A stretch of DNA of 64,000 bases from an uncultured bacterium. Its GTDB lineage: Bacteria > Actinomycetota > Coriobacteriia > Coriobacteriales > Coriobacteriaceae. Within the stretch, counting starts at the first letter, position 1. The number at the start of each line of letters is the position of its first letter. Under the pieces are notes generated by a model. That model worked only from the letters and a program-made list of their open reading frames with translations, did no database searches and had not been told where the DNA came from. This document shows, one piece after another, positions 14,567-23,379 of the stretch. Made by a program: the position numbers and the translations under genes. The stretch is taken from assembly GCA_905214525.1 (NCBI GenBank), contig CAJMMN010000001.1, positions 124,001 to 188,000 of the forward strand, written 5' to 3'.

Positions 14567-15880
14567 CTAGTTACGCTTGAGGTGGACGACGGTTTCGCAG
14601 TGGAAGGTTTGCGGGAATAGGTCGACCGGCGTGATCTTCACGGGGGAGAAGGTGCCTTCCTCGACAAAGCGCTTGAGGTCGCGTGCCAGGGTGGCCGGAT
14701 CACAACTCACATAGGCGACATCGCGGGCGCTCGTGCTCGCGATGAGGTCGATGGCTTCGGGCGCCAATCCTGCGCGTGGCGGATCGACTACCAGGACATC
14801 GGCGTCCTGGTCGGGGAACTCGCGCACGGCATCGCCGCCGATGACATCGACGTTATCGAGCTTGTTGATCTCCAGGTTGCGACGCAGGTCGCGCACGGCC
14901 GGGCCGTAGGCCTCGACGGCGGCGACGTAATCGCAGCGGCGGGCGAGCGGTAGGGTAAAGGTGCCAGCACCGCAGTACAGGTCCACGGCTAGCTCGTCTT
15001 CCTGCGGGTCGAGGGCGTCCATGACGAGCTCAATCAAAATCTCGGCGCCCTTGGTATTGACCTGGAAAAACGACGGGGCAGATAAGCGCATCTGGCCTTC
15101 GGCGATATTCTCGGTCCACGAGCCCTCGCCGGCGAGCATCTCGACTTTGGAGACACGGCGGGCTTTCTTTTCGCCCTTGCTCATCACGCGCACGATGCTC
15201 GTGGGATGAGCGGCGTCCGCCAGCACGCGGGAGACCTGCGAGCGCGGAAAAGAGCCTGTAGGCGTCCAGAGTGCGACCTCGAGTGCCTTGGTACGGCGCG
15301 ATGCACGAATGCCCACGCGTTCGAGTCCCAAGTCATGGCTGCCGCTTAGATAGTTGAGTGCGCCGACGACCGATTTGAGCGCCTTCGGGAAGCGCTTATC
15401 GAACAGCGGGCACGCATCGACGGTCACGATTTTGCTGGGGTCGACACCGTGCATGCCAAGGCGCACGCGACCGTTGACGACGGTCGGTTCGAGCTCGATT
15501 TTATTGCGGTAGCCCCAGTCGTCCTTGGTGTGGCAGATGGGCTGTACCAACTCATCGACCTGCTCAGGAGCGAACTTGCCGATGCGCTCGAGCGTGGAGC
15601 GCAGGTTTTGCTCCTTGGCGGCGAGCTGTGCCGTGCGTGAGAGATTGCCCCACGAACAACCGCCGCAGATGCCAACGAAGGGGCAGGGGGGCTGAATGCG
15701 ATCGGGGCTCGGCTCCAGAATCTCGGTCGTGCGGGCGCGCATGAACGACTTGCCGTCCTGTACGACCTCGGCCTCGACGGTGTCGCCTGCCACGGCGCCC
15801 TGCACAAAGACGGCCTTGCCGTTGTCGGCGTGCGCCAGCCCGTCGGCGCCGTAGGTCATCGATTCTATAGTGAGCTTCAT
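14567..15880 (-). CDS. 23S rRNA (uracil-5-)-methyltransferase, RlmD/TrmA family
   Basis: A 437-residue AdoMet-dependent RNA methyltransferase. The N-terminal TRAM domain covers about residues 1-55. The iron-sulfur cysteines are in CPFVGICGGCSW (about residues 65-77). The Rossmann-like motif is LAVDLYCGAGTFTLPLA, the product-site motif is VLVVDPPRAGL, and the catalytic Cys is in DVAYVSCDPATLARDL. The start at 15880 (MKLTIES) follows GGCAGGGAT; an upstream in-frame ATG lies 36 bases earlier. Which uridine is modified (747, 1939 or both) cannot be told from sequence alone. Confidence 0.9.
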   Translation of the reverse strand: MKLTIESMTYGADGLAHADNGKAVFVQGAVAGDTVEAEVVQDGKSFMRARTTEILEPSPDRIQPPCPFVGICGGCSWGNLSRTAQLAAKEQNLRSTLERIGKFAPEQVDELVQPICHTKDDWGYRNKIELEPTVVNGRVRLGMHGVDPSKIVTVDACPLFDKRFPKALKSVVGALNYLSGSHDLGLERVGIRASRRTKALEVALWTPTGSFPRSQVSRVLADAAHPTSIVRVMSKGEKKARRVSKVEMLAGEGSWTENIAEGQMRLSAPSFFQVNTKGAEILIELVMDALDPQEDELAVDLYCGAGTFTLPLARRCDYVAAVEAYGPAVRDLRRNLEINKLDNVDVIGGDAVREFPDQDADVLVVDPPRAGLAPEAIDLIASTSARDVAYVSCDPATLARDLKRFVEEGTFSPVKITPVDLFPQTFHCETVVHLKRN

Positions 15881-15928
15881 ATCCCTGCCTGTCATTCGTG
15901 TTGTTGCTCGCACCATGGTAGCAGGGAA

Positions 15929-15970
15929 AAGCGCCCCGCATCCGAGGCTTTCCTCAAATGCGGGGCGCTT
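15929..15970. terminator. Terminator between ppk1 and the rlmD-type gene
   Basis: AAGCGCCCCGCAT (15929-15941) pairs with ATGCGGGGCGCTT (15958-15970), with a small GAGG/CCTC stem inside the loop. It lies after the ppk1 stop on the minus strand and before the methyltransferase start. Confidence 0.75.
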
Positions 15971-15993
15971 CTACAAACTGCTTCTACAAACGA

Positions 15994-18402
15994 CTATTTC
16001 GTCTTGCCGGTAATGAGCGTCTTAAGACCCAGGCCGATCAGGCCTAGGCCCATGCGCACACGACCGGGGCGATGGCGCTCAATGGCCTTGGTCTTGCCGG
16101 CGGGCTTATCGCGACGGGTGCTCGTCTCGGGTGCGGGCTTAGCTGCCTGCGGCTCGGGCTGAGGTGCAGGTGCGGGCTCGGGCTCAATGACGGTCGCCTG
16201 GACCTTCTGAACCTCGGGTGTGGCCGGCTGCGGCTTAGGAGCAGGGGCGGGCTTTGCCTCAATGACGGGCTCGGGCGCGGCCTCGGCGTTGCGGTAGGCA
16301 CGCTCCAGCAGGGCTTCCTGCGAGTTGAAGGGTTTCTCACCCTCTGCGCGCTCCACGGGGACCCAGGTGCCGTCGCTCGTGAGGCTGCGGGCCTTCACGT
16401 TGTCGCGCAGCTGCATGCTCATGTACTCGTGCACCAGGGCGCGGCAGGTGGGGTCGAGCACGGGGAAGGCGATCTCCACGCGGTGCTCGGTGTTGCGCGT
16501 CATCATGTCGGCCGAGCTCAGATAGATCATGTCCGAGTCCACGCCAAAGGCGTAAACGCGCGCATGCTCCAAAAAGCGTCCGACGATAGAACGGACATGC
16601 ACGTTCTCGGTCTTGCCAGGAACGCCCGGCTTGAGGCACGAGATGCCGCGGATGATCATGTCCACGCGGACTCCTGCGCACGATGCCTCGGCGATCTTGT
16701 CGATGACCTCGCGGTCGGTGAGCGAGTTGAGTTTAAAGAACACGCGGGCGGGCTCGCCGGCGAGGGCGCGCTGGATCTCGCGGTCAAGCCCGCGCATGAT
16801 GAGCGGTTTCAGTCCGACGGGCGCCACGCCCAGGAAGCGGTAATCGCCGCGCAGGTTGCCCAGCGACAGGTTGCGGAAGAACAAGTTGGCGTCCTCGCCG
16901 ATGCCGGGATGGGCGGTCATGAGCATAAAGTCGCTGTAGAGCTTGGCCGTCTTCTCGTTAAAGTTGCCGGTGCCCAACAGCGTCAGGCGTGTAAGCGCCA
17001 TGCCCTCGCGATAGGTGAGCTGGCAGATCTTGGAGTGGCACTTAAAGCCTTCGGAGCCGTAGATGACGGTGCAGCCTGCCTCTTCCAGACGCTCGGCCCA
17101 CTCGATGTTGTTCTGCTCGTCAAAGCGCGCGCGGAGCTCCATGAGCACCGTGACCTCTTTGCCGTTCTCGGCGGCATCGATCAGCGACTCGCACAGGCGG
17201 CTCTGCTTGGCCACGCGGTAGAGCGTGATGCGCAGTGAGATGCACTCGGGGTCGTAGGCGGCCTCGTGCACCAGATCCAGGAAGGGGTTCATAGCCTCAT
17301 AGGGATAAAAGAGCAGCTTGTCGTGCTGAAGTACCTGCTCGCGGATGGAGCGGGTCATATCGATGGTGGGGTTGGGCTGCGGCTTAAACGGCGTAAAGAG
17401 CAGCTCGTTGCGCAGGTGCTCGGGAATCTTGCCCTCAATGCCAAAGACATAGCCCAGGTCGAGTGGGATATCGCAGGTAAAAACCGAGCGGCGCGAAAGC
17501 TCGAGCGCTTTGCGGATGGTCTTGAGCGTCGCCTTCTCGAGCGAACCGGAGACGGCAAGCACCACCGGCTGCAGGCGCAAACGCTTTTTGAGGATGCGCT
17601 TCATGTGCTGGCGGTAATCCTCTTCCTCCTCGACGCCCTCGCCGTCCGGGTCGATATCGGCATTGCGGGTGACGCGGATCAGAGCGCGGTCGAGCGGCTT
17701 ATAGGAGCCAAAGCAACTGTCCAAGCAGGCAAGAATGACGTCCTCGAGCAAGATGTAGGAGTAGGTGCCGGCGGGCGAGGGAATCTCGACCACGCGGTTC
17801 ATCGAGGCGGGAATCTCGATAAGGCCCAGCAGACTTTCCTCGTCCGTGACACCGTCCAGTCCGCAAGCTAGATAGAGTGCGCCGTTGCGCAGGTTGGGGA
17901 AGGGGTGGCGCGGGTCAATGACCAACGGCGAGATGACCGGCGACACGTAGGCCTGGAAGTAGCGGGTGACAAAGGTGCGCTCCTCGGGCGTAAGCGAATC
18001 GATGCGAGCGCGGTGAACGCCCAAGGCGTCGAGTTTGCCCTCGATGCTCTTGAAGATGGACTCCCAACGGGTAAGGAGTTCGGGCAGCTCTGCCATGACG
18101 GCATCGACCTGTTCAGAGGCGGTCATATTACTCTTGTTGTCCACGGGCTGTTTTTTGAGTTCTGCCAGGTCGGACAGGCCGCCCACACGCACCATGAGAA
18201 ACTCGTCCAGGTTGGACTCGAAGATCGACACGAACTTGAGGCGCTCAAACAGCGGGACGGTCTCGTCGAAGGCCTCGTCAAGCACGCGGTTGTCAAAGCG
18301 CAGCCAGCTAAGCTCTCGGTTCTGCGTGTACGAGAAGTCGCGCGGCGGTTTGCGCAGCTTTGCGGCGGCTTGCTTCTTTTCGATTTTGCTCGGCATATGC
18401 AT
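15994..18402 (-). CDS. ppk1: Polyphosphate kinase 1 with a Pro/Ala-rich C-terminal tail
   Basis: Polymerises the gamma phosphate of ATP into polyphosphate, reversibly; membrane-associated in many bacteria. About 802 residues. The core is typical: the N-terminal domain with NRELSWLRFDNRVLDEA and SNLDEFLMVRVGG, the DKLLFYPYEAMNPF segment, the autophosphorylated His region SEGFKCHSKICQLT, and RGISCLKPG. After the core end (about residue 690) comes roughly 100 residues rich in Pro, Ala and Glu, ending in a basic and hydrophobic segment, RMGLGLIGLGLKTLITGKTK. That tail is unusual for Ppk1 and may bind membrane or a partner. The start at 18402 (MHMPSK) has GGAC just upstream; 18396 is the alternative. 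Confidence 0.93.
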   Translation of the reverse strand: MHMPSKIEKKQAAAKLRKPPRDFSYTQNRELSWLRFDNRVLDEAFDETVPLFERLKFVSIFESNLDEFLMVRVGGLSDLAELKKQPVDNKSNMTASEQVDAVMAELPELLTRWESIFKSIEGKLDALGVHRARIDSLTPEERTFVTRYFQAYVSPVISPLVIDPRHPFPNLRNGALYLACGLDGVTDEESLLGLIEIPASMNRVVEIPSPAGTYSYILLEDVILACLDSCFGSYKPLDRALIRVTRNADIDPDGEGVEEEEDYRQHMKRILKKRLRLQPVVLAVSGSLEKATLKTIRKALELSRRSVFTCDIPLDLGYVFGIEGKIPEHLRNELLFTPFKPQPNPTIDMTRSIREQVLQHDKLLFYPYEAMNPFLDLVHEAAYDPECISLRITLYRVAKQSRLCESLIDAAENGKEVTVLMELRARFDEQNNIEWAERLEEAGCTVIYGSEGFKCHSKICQLTYREGMALTRLTLLGTGNFNEKTAKLYSDFMLMTAHPGIGEDANLFFRNLSLGNLRGDYRFLGVAPVGLKPLIMRGLDREIQRALAGEPARVFFKLNSLTDREVIDKIAEASCAGVRVDMIIRGISCLKPGVPGKTENVHVRSIVGRFLEHARVYAFGVDSDMIYLSSADMMTRNTEHRVEIAFPVLDPTCRALVHEYMSMQLRDNVKARSLTSDGTWVPVERAEGEKPFNSQEALLERAYRNAEAAPEPVIEAKPAPAPKPQPATPEVQKVQATVIEPEPAPAPQPEPQAAKPAPETSTRRDKPAGKTKAIERHRPGRVRMGLGLIGLGLKTLITGKTK

Positions 18403-18806
18403 CTGTCCGTTCAGTCCCCGCAGGGGACGGTTGCCTAACACTATTCACTATTGTCTCAATTTAGTCGACTTGTGGCACGGACGTATTGTGCGAACGGTAT
18501 CTTAACCTACTTCTTACGCTGTCAAGCCATAGAGCTGACGCCCGTCGCGTTGCGAAAAACGGTCTAGATCCTCACTCAACTGCTGAGTATGTGTGAATAA
18601 GAATGATAGATAGCTGAATATCATCGAATACAGGCAGAAACGTAAACAAGCGTCATTTATATACATAAAACCGTTGTAGATATGCAATTCTTAATCGAAA
18701 GATTGGAGTTGTAATTGCGAATGATTTTTGAGAAAAAAGAGCGTTTACCTTAGAAAAGCTACTTTAGAACGCCGAAGTGCATTATGGGGGAATCATATTC
18801 GATATA

Positions 18807-18872
18807 CCGTTCATCGAACTTTGTTGACCGTTCGGGGGCGAGGTGGAATTGCGGTTGGAATTTGGATATAAC
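18807..18872 (+). promoter_or_regulatory. arcA1 promoter with 21-bp-spaced CCGTTC repeats
   Basis: CCGTTC occurs at 18807 and 18828, exactly 21 bp apart. The second begins a 21-bp block (18828-18848) identical to one before arcA2. A TATAAC -10 box follows at 18867, 39 bases from the block start in both promoters. No good -35 hexamer exists, which fits activation by a protein bound at the repeats. A leader hairpin (AGCACCC/GGGTGCT, about 18890-18911) lies before the ribosome site. The rest of the 18403-18953 gap is AT-rich and shows nothing else recognisable. Confidence 0.55.
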
Positions 18873-18929
18873 TAGAGCTGTCAGTAAGCAGCACCCGTTA
18901 CGGAAGGGTGCTGAGAGATTCGGCCGAAA

Positions 18930-20196
18930 GGCCCGAAAGAAAGGTAGGAGGCCATGACGAAAGGTCTGCACGTGCCTTCCGAGATCGGCAAGCTCAGGAA
19001 GGTCTGCCTGCACCGTCCCGGCGACGAGCTCCTCAACCTGCCGCCCGACGAGCTCGAGCGACTCCTGTTCGACGACGTCCCGTTCCTTGAGGTCGCGCAG
19101 CAGGAGCACGACACCTTCGCCCAGATCCTGAGGGACCAGGGCGTGGAGGTGCTCTACCTCGAGAACCTCGTCGCAGAGGTGTTCGACCAGGTCCCCGGCG
19201 CCCGCGCCGAGTTCACCGACCAGTACATCGCCGAGGCAGGCATCCGCGGCCAGCACATGCCGCAGATCGTCCGCGAGAAGCTGGACTCCATCGAGGACAA
19301 CCTCGAGTTCGTCAAGAAGACCATGGCCGGCATGACCAAGGCCGAGATCGACATGCCCCTCACGGCGTCCACGACCCTCGACTCCCTGGTCAACTCCGAG
19401 TCCGAGTCCGACCTGATCATCGACCCGATGCCCAACCTCTACTTCACCCGCGACCCGTTCGCGGTCGTCGGCGAGGGCGTCAACCTCAACCGCATGTACT
19501 CGGTCACCCGCAACCGCGAGACCCTGTACGGCAAGTACGTCTTCAAGTACCACCCCGACTACAAGGACGTCTCCCTGTACTTCCGCCGCGACTGCCAGTT
19601 CCACACCGAGGGCGGCGACGTGCTGAACATCAACGAGAAGACCCTCGCCGTCGGCATCTCCCAGCGCACCCAGGCAGCCGCCATCGACGTCATGGCCCAG
19701 AACATCTTCTGGAACTCCGACTCCAAGGTCGAGCGCATCCTGGCCTTCGACATCCCGGTCTCGCGCGCCTTCATGCACCTCGACACGGTCTTCACCCAGA
19801 TCGACGTCGATAAGTTCACGATCCACCCCGCCATCATGGGCACCCTGCGCGTCTACGAGCTGACCGCCGGCAAGAACCCGGGCGACGTGAACATCCGCCT
19901 GATCGAGGACACCCTCGAGCACGTCCTGGAGGACGCCACCGGCGTCGACCAGGTCAAGCTGATCCCCTGCGGCGGCGGCGACCCGATCGCGGCCTCCCGC
20001 GAGCAGTGGAACGACGGCTCCAACACCCTGTGCGTCGAGCCCGGCAAGATCTGCGTCTACGCCCGCAACACCGTCACCAACGACGTGCTGTACAAGGAGG
20101 GCCTGGACCTTCTCGTCGTGCCCTCCGCCGAGCTCTCCCGCGGCCGCGGCGGCCCGCGCTGCATGAGCATGCCCTTCTGGCGCGAGGACCTCTAAG
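18930..20196 (+). repeat. arcA direct repeat, first copy
   Basis: A 1267-bp block running from the ribosome-site region through one base after the stop. It is repeated at 22004-23270 (offset 3074). The only difference found is C/T at 20147/23221. Flanks differ immediately outside. Confidence 0.9.
18954..20195 (+). CDS. arcA: Arginine deiminase, copy 1
   Basis: Hydrolyses arginine to citrulline and ammonia, the first step of the arginine deiminase (ADI) pathway that yields ATP and raises pH. It has 413 residues. Family signatures include IGKLRKVCLHRPGDEL at the N-terminus, NLYFTRDPFAVVGEGV with the catalytic Asp region, FHTEGGDVLNINEKTLAVGISQRT with the catalytic Glu and His side, and the C-terminal RGRGGPRCMSMPFWRED with the nucleophile Cys. 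The ATG follows GGTAGGAGGCC. The coding sequence is strongly biased to C-ending codons, a mark of high expression. It matches the copy at 22028 except for one silent base (C at 20147). Confidence 0.97.
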   Translation: MTKGLHVPSEIGKLRKVCLHRPGDELLNLPPDELERLLFDDVPFLEVAQQEHDTFAQILRDQGVEVLYLENLVAEVFDQVPGARAEFTDQYIAEAGIRGQHMPQIVREKLDSIEDNLEFVKKTMAGMTKAEIDMPLTASTTLDSLVNSESESDLIIDPMPNLYFTRDPFAVVGEGVNLNRMYSVTRNRETLYGKYVFKYHPDYKDVSLYFRRDCQFHTEGGDVLNINEKTLAVGISQRTQAAAIDVMAQNIFWNSDSKVERILAFDIPVSRAFMHLDTVFTQIDVDKFTIHPAIMGTLRVYELTAGKNPGDVNIRLIEDTLEHVLEDATGVDQVKLIPCGGGDPIAASREQWNDGSNTLCVEPGKICVYARNTVTNDVLYKEGLDLLVVPSAELSRGRGGPRCMSMPFWREDL

Positions 20197-20255
20197 GTTT
20201 TCAAAGACCCGTACAGGTCTTAATACAAACATCTAGCTGACATTAGATGTCTCCC

Positions 20256-20290
20256 AATGGGACGGTGCGGTTCTTTCGCACCGTCCCATT
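20256..20290 (+). terminator. Terminator of arcA1
   Basis: AATGGGACGGTGCG pairs with CGCACCGTCCCATT around a 7-base loop. A smaller ACATCTA/TAGATGT hairpin precedes it. It separates arcA1 from the aminotransferase. Confidence 0.65.
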
Positions 20291-20330
20291 CATGTTTATT
20301 GACGCTAAATTAAGATCAGATAAGGTGGCC

Positions 20331-21455
20331 ATGGATATCAAGACAATTGGCGTTGAGGATTGGCTCAACGTTTGGGAGAAGAGTGCTACCTGGGATATCG
20401 CTCAGTCGACGATCTCGTCGCTGACCATGGGTGAGCTTCGCGCACTTGACGAGCAGGACGGTGCTACGTTCTACGAGCGCCTGGATCGCGAGAAGATGAA
20501 TTACGGCTGGATCGAGGGTTCGCCGGAGTTTAAGGCCGAAGTCGCCAAGCTGTATCGTCGCGAGGTCAATCCCGATCACATTTTGCAGACCAATGGCTGT
20601 ACGGGTGCTAACCTCAACGCCATCATGGCCGTGGTCGAGCCCGGCGACCATGTGATTGCCGAGTGGCCCACCTATGCGCCGCTCTATGAGATTCCGCGTA
20701 CGCTCGGTGCCGAGGTCGAGTATTGGGAGCTTCGCGAGGAGCTCGGCTGGAAGCCCGATATCGAACAGCTCAAGCACCTCGTTCACCCCAACACCAAGCT
20801 CATCTGCATCAATAACGCATCGAACCCCATCGGTACGGTGCTCGATGCCGATACGCTCGGCCAGATTGCCGAGATCGCCCGCTCGGTGGGCGCCTATGTG
20901 CTGTGCGACGAGGTGTACCTGCCGCTCGAGAACACCGAGGCCTTTATGTCGATGGCCGACGTGTACGAGAAGGCCATCGTCACCAACTCGGTGTCCAAGA
21001 CCTATTCAACGCCTGCGGCCCGCGTGGGCTGGGTCGTGGCCGACGGAGAGGTCTCCAACCGCATCCGCACCTATCGTGACTACACCATGATCTGCGGCGG
21101 CGTGTTCAACGACGCCCTGGCGACCTACGTGCTCGAGCACAAGGATAAGATCCTTGAGCGCAACCGTAAGATCGTGTTTGGCAACCGTGATATCGCTCAG
21201 GCATGGATCGATGCGCAGAGCCGCGTCTCTTGGACGGCGCCGCAGGGCGTATCCACCTCGTTTATCCAGCTGGATATTCCCGAGGACGATGAGGAGTTCT
21301 GCAAGCGCCTGTTGGCCGAGAGGGGAGTGCTGCTGGTTCCCGGCAGCCGCTTTGAGCTTCCCTGCGGCGCGCGTCTGGGCTACTGCGCGAGCGAAGACGT
21401 TCTTCGCGAGGGCCTGAGGCTTCTGGGCGAGGCGCTGGCGGAGTTTGATCGCTAG
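20331..21455 (+). CDS. arcT: PLP-dependent aminotransferase class I/II (ArcT-like)
   Basis: A 374-residue fold-type I aminotransferase. The PLP Lys is in NSVSKTYSTPAARVGW (about residue 221). Other markers are LQTNGCTGANLNAIM for cofactor phosphate contact, NNASNPIGTVLD, YVLCDEVYLPLE, and the C-terminal Arg region GARLGYC. The start at 20331 follows AAGGTGGCC; a longer in-frame extension covers the upstream hairpin and is rejected. Transaminases called ArcT occur within arc operons of lactic acid bacteria, so the placement between two arcA genes supports that name. The substrate is not established. Confidence 0.8.
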   Translation: MDIKTIGVEDWLNVWEKSATWDIAQSTISSLTMGELRALDEQDGATFYERLDREKMNYGWIEGSPEFKAEVAKLYRREVNPDHILQTNGCTGANLNAIMAVVEPGDHVIAEWPTYAPLYEIPRTLGAEVEYWELREELGWKPDIEQLKHLVHPNTKLICINNASNPIGTVLDADTLGQIAEIARSVGAYVLCDEVYLPLENTEAFMSMADVYEKAIVTNSVSKTYSTPAARVGWVVADGEVSNRIRTYRDYTMICGGVFNDALATYVLEHKDKILERNRKIVFGNRDIAQAWIDAQSRVSWTAPQGVSTSFIQLDIPEDDEEFCKRLLAERGVLLVPGSRFELPCGARLGYCASEDVLREGLRLLGEALAEFDR

Positions 21456-21502
21456 GATTCCGACGGCTCTCAAAGCCACTCAAATCTGTCTACGATTATC
21501 GA

Positions 21503-21545
21503 TAACAGACCCGTTTCCCATGAGGGGAGCGGGTCTGTTTTTCTA
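21503..21545 (+). terminator. Intrinsic terminator of arcT
   Basis: AACAGACCCG pairs with CGGGTCTGTT, followed by TTTTC. It is a strong stem 48 bases after the stop. Confidence 0.8.
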
Positions 21546-21621
21546 TACCGAGAAGTCAAGTTGTTACAAATGAGGCCGTAAGGCGAGCCGGTGTTCGTTG
21601 GACCTTATACTGAACTTCCGG

Positions 21622-21649
21622 TGAACGGTACCAAGCGTCTGGTAAACGG
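21622..21649 (-). promoter_or_regulatory. Distal 21-bp-spaced pair upstream of arcA2
   Basis: TGAACGG (21622-21628) and TAAACGG (21643-21649) start 21 bp apart. On the minus strand they read CCGTTTA and CCGTTCA, the same motif and spacing as in the two arcA promoters but in the opposite direction. Confidence 0.45.
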
Positions 21650-21879
21650 TAATATGCATACCAGAAATGAATAGGACAAACTTTTTTCTGAATAAAAATG
21701 AAAATGGTTGAGACGCGGTATGAATCGTTAATTCTATTCATAGCTTTATTAGAAATATGCAATTTGAGGGTGGTTCAATAAAGTTAAGTTCCATTTGCTA
21801 TTTGGTTTGAAAAAGCATTTAAGCACGTAAATAAACTTTATTAAATCAAAGTGTGCCATGCGTGAAGTATATGTGTATG

Positions 21880-21945
21880 CCGTTCACCCCTCATAAAAAA
21901 CCGTTCGGGGGCGAGGTGGAAGTATGGGCTGATTTTGGATATAAA
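21880..21945 (+). promoter_or_regulatory. arcA2 promoter with 21-bp-spaced CCGTTC repeats
   Basis: CCGTTC at 21880 and 21901 (21 bp apart), a 21-bp block 21901-21921 identical to the one before arcA1, and a TATAAA -10 at 21940, at the same 39-base offset. Sequence between these shared blocks has diverged from the arcA1 promoter. A leader hairpin (GCGCC-type, about 21963-21982) precedes the ribosome site. Most of the 21456-21879 stretch is AT-rich with no gene. Confidence 0.55.
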
Positions 21946-22003
21946 TATGTCGTCAGCAATAACGCCTCACACGGAGGGGCGCTAACGAATCGGCCCTGAC
22001 AAG

Positions 22004-23270
22004 GGCCCGAAAGAAAGGTAGGAGGCCATGACGAAAGGTCTGCACGTGCCTTCCGAGATCGGCAAGCTCAGGAAGGTCTGCCTGCACCGTCCCGGCGACG
22101 AGCTCCTCAACCTGCCGCCCGACGAGCTCGAGCGACTCCTGTTCGACGACGTCCCGTTCCTTGAGGTCGCGCAGCAGGAGCACGACACCTTCGCCCAGAT
22201 CCTGAGGGACCAGGGCGTGGAGGTGCTCTACCTCGAGAACCTCGTCGCAGAGGTGTTCGACCAGGTCCCCGGCGCCCGCGCCGAGTTCACCGACCAGTAC
22301 ATCGCCGAGGCAGGCATCCGCGGCCAGCACATGCCGCAGATCGTCCGCGAGAAGCTGGACTCCATCGAGGACAACCTCGAGTTCGTCAAGAAGACCATGG
22401 CCGGCATGACCAAGGCCGAGATCGACATGCCCCTCACGGCGTCCACGACCCTCGACTCCCTGGTCAACTCCGAGTCCGAGTCCGACCTGATCATCGACCC
22501 GATGCCCAACCTCTACTTCACCCGCGACCCGTTCGCGGTCGTCGGCGAGGGCGTCAACCTCAACCGCATGTACTCGGTCACCCGCAACCGCGAGACCCTG
22601 TACGGCAAGTACGTCTTCAAGTACCACCCCGACTACAAGGACGTCTCCCTGTACTTCCGCCGCGACTGCCAGTTCCACACCGAGGGCGGCGACGTGCTGA
22701 ACATCAACGAGAAGACCCTCGCCGTCGGCATCTCCCAGCGCACCCAGGCAGCCGCCATCGACGTCATGGCCCAGAACATCTTCTGGAACTCCGACTCCAA
22801 GGTCGAGCGCATCCTGGCCTTCGACATCCCGGTCTCGCGCGCCTTCATGCACCTCGACACGGTCTTCACCCAGATCGACGTCGATAAGTTCACGATCCAC
22901 CCCGCCATCATGGGCACCCTGCGCGTCTACGAGCTGACCGCCGGCAAGAACCCGGGCGACGTGAACATCCGCCTGATCGAGGACACCCTCGAGCACGTCC
23001 TGGAGGACGCCACCGGCGTCGACCAGGTCAAGCTGATCCCCTGCGGCGGCGGCGACCCGATCGCGGCCTCCCGCGAGCAGTGGAACGACGGCTCCAACAC
23101 CCTGTGCGTCGAGCCCGGCAAGATCTGCGTCTACGCCCGCAACACCGTCACCAACGACGTGCTGTACAAGGAGGGCCTGGACCTTCTCGTCGTGCCCTCC
23201 GCCGAGCTCTCCCGCGGCCGTGGCGGCCCGCGCTGCATGAGCATGCCCTTCTGGCGCGAGGACCTCTAAG
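22004..23270 (+). repeat. arcA direct repeat, second copy
   Basis: Second copy of the 1267-bp block, with T at 23221 in place of C. It begins in GGCCCGAAAGAAAGGTAGG and ends one base past the stop codon. Confidence 0.9.
22028..23269 (+). CDS. arcA: Arginine deiminase, copy 2
   Basis: A 413-residue enzyme with exactly the same amino-acid sequence as the copy at 18954. It has the same ribosome site but a partly different promoter and leader. It sits directly before arcB, so this copy is the one arranged as in a canonical arcAB operon. A hairpin (23282-23310) separates it from arcB, so read-through may set their ratio. Two identical genes under similar but not identical control suggest selection for dose or for response under different conditions. 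Confidence 0.97.
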   Translation: MTKGLHVPSEIGKLRKVCLHRPGDELLNLPPDELERLLFDDVPFLEVAQQEHDTFAQILRDQGVEVLYLENLVAEVFDQVPGARAEFTDQYIAEAGIRGQHMPQIVREKLDSIEDNLEFVKKTMAGMTKAEIDMPLTASTTLDSLVNSESESDLIIDPMPNLYFTRDPFAVVGEGVNLNRMYSVTRNRETLYGKYVFKYHPDYKDVSLYFRRDCQFHTEGGDVLNINEKTLAVGISQRTQAAAIDVMAQNIFWNSDSKVERILAFDIPVSRAFMHLDTVFTQIDVDKFTIHPAIMGTLRVYELTAGKNPGDVNIRLIEDTLEHVLEDATGVDQVKLIPCGGGDPIAASREQWNDGSNTLCVEPGKICVYARNTVTNDVLYKEGLDLLVVPSAELSRGRGGPRCMSMPFWREDL

Positions 23271-23281
23271 TCTTTCAGTTT

Positions 23282-23311
23282 CCGGTGCGGTCTCCCTACA
23301 ACCGCACCGGT
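23282..23311 (+). terminator. Hairpin between arcA2 and arcB
   Basis: CCGGTGCGGT pairs with ACCGCACCGG around CTCCCTACA and is followed by TTT. It probably gives partial termination. Confidence 0.65.
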
Positions 23312-23379
23312 TTCGCCCGTCAAACGGGCGCTATTACGTAAGTAATTAAGGAATTCATTTCTTCGAAAGGAAACGAACC

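Noticed and set aside
18759..20204. A 481-codon frame antisense to arcA1 (and its twin antisense to arcA2)
   Set aside because: Same shadow effect; it repeats only because arcA is duplicated and has the same biased composition.
21726..21745. TGAATCGTTAATTCTATTCA as an ArgR (ARG) box before arcA2
   Set aside because: The half-site spacing is too wide for a standard ARG box, and no equivalent is found before arcA1.
19000..23200. arcA duplication as an assembly artefact
   Set aside because: The flanks of the two copies differ and hold different genes, and one base differs inside, which argues for two real loci; long reads would settle it.
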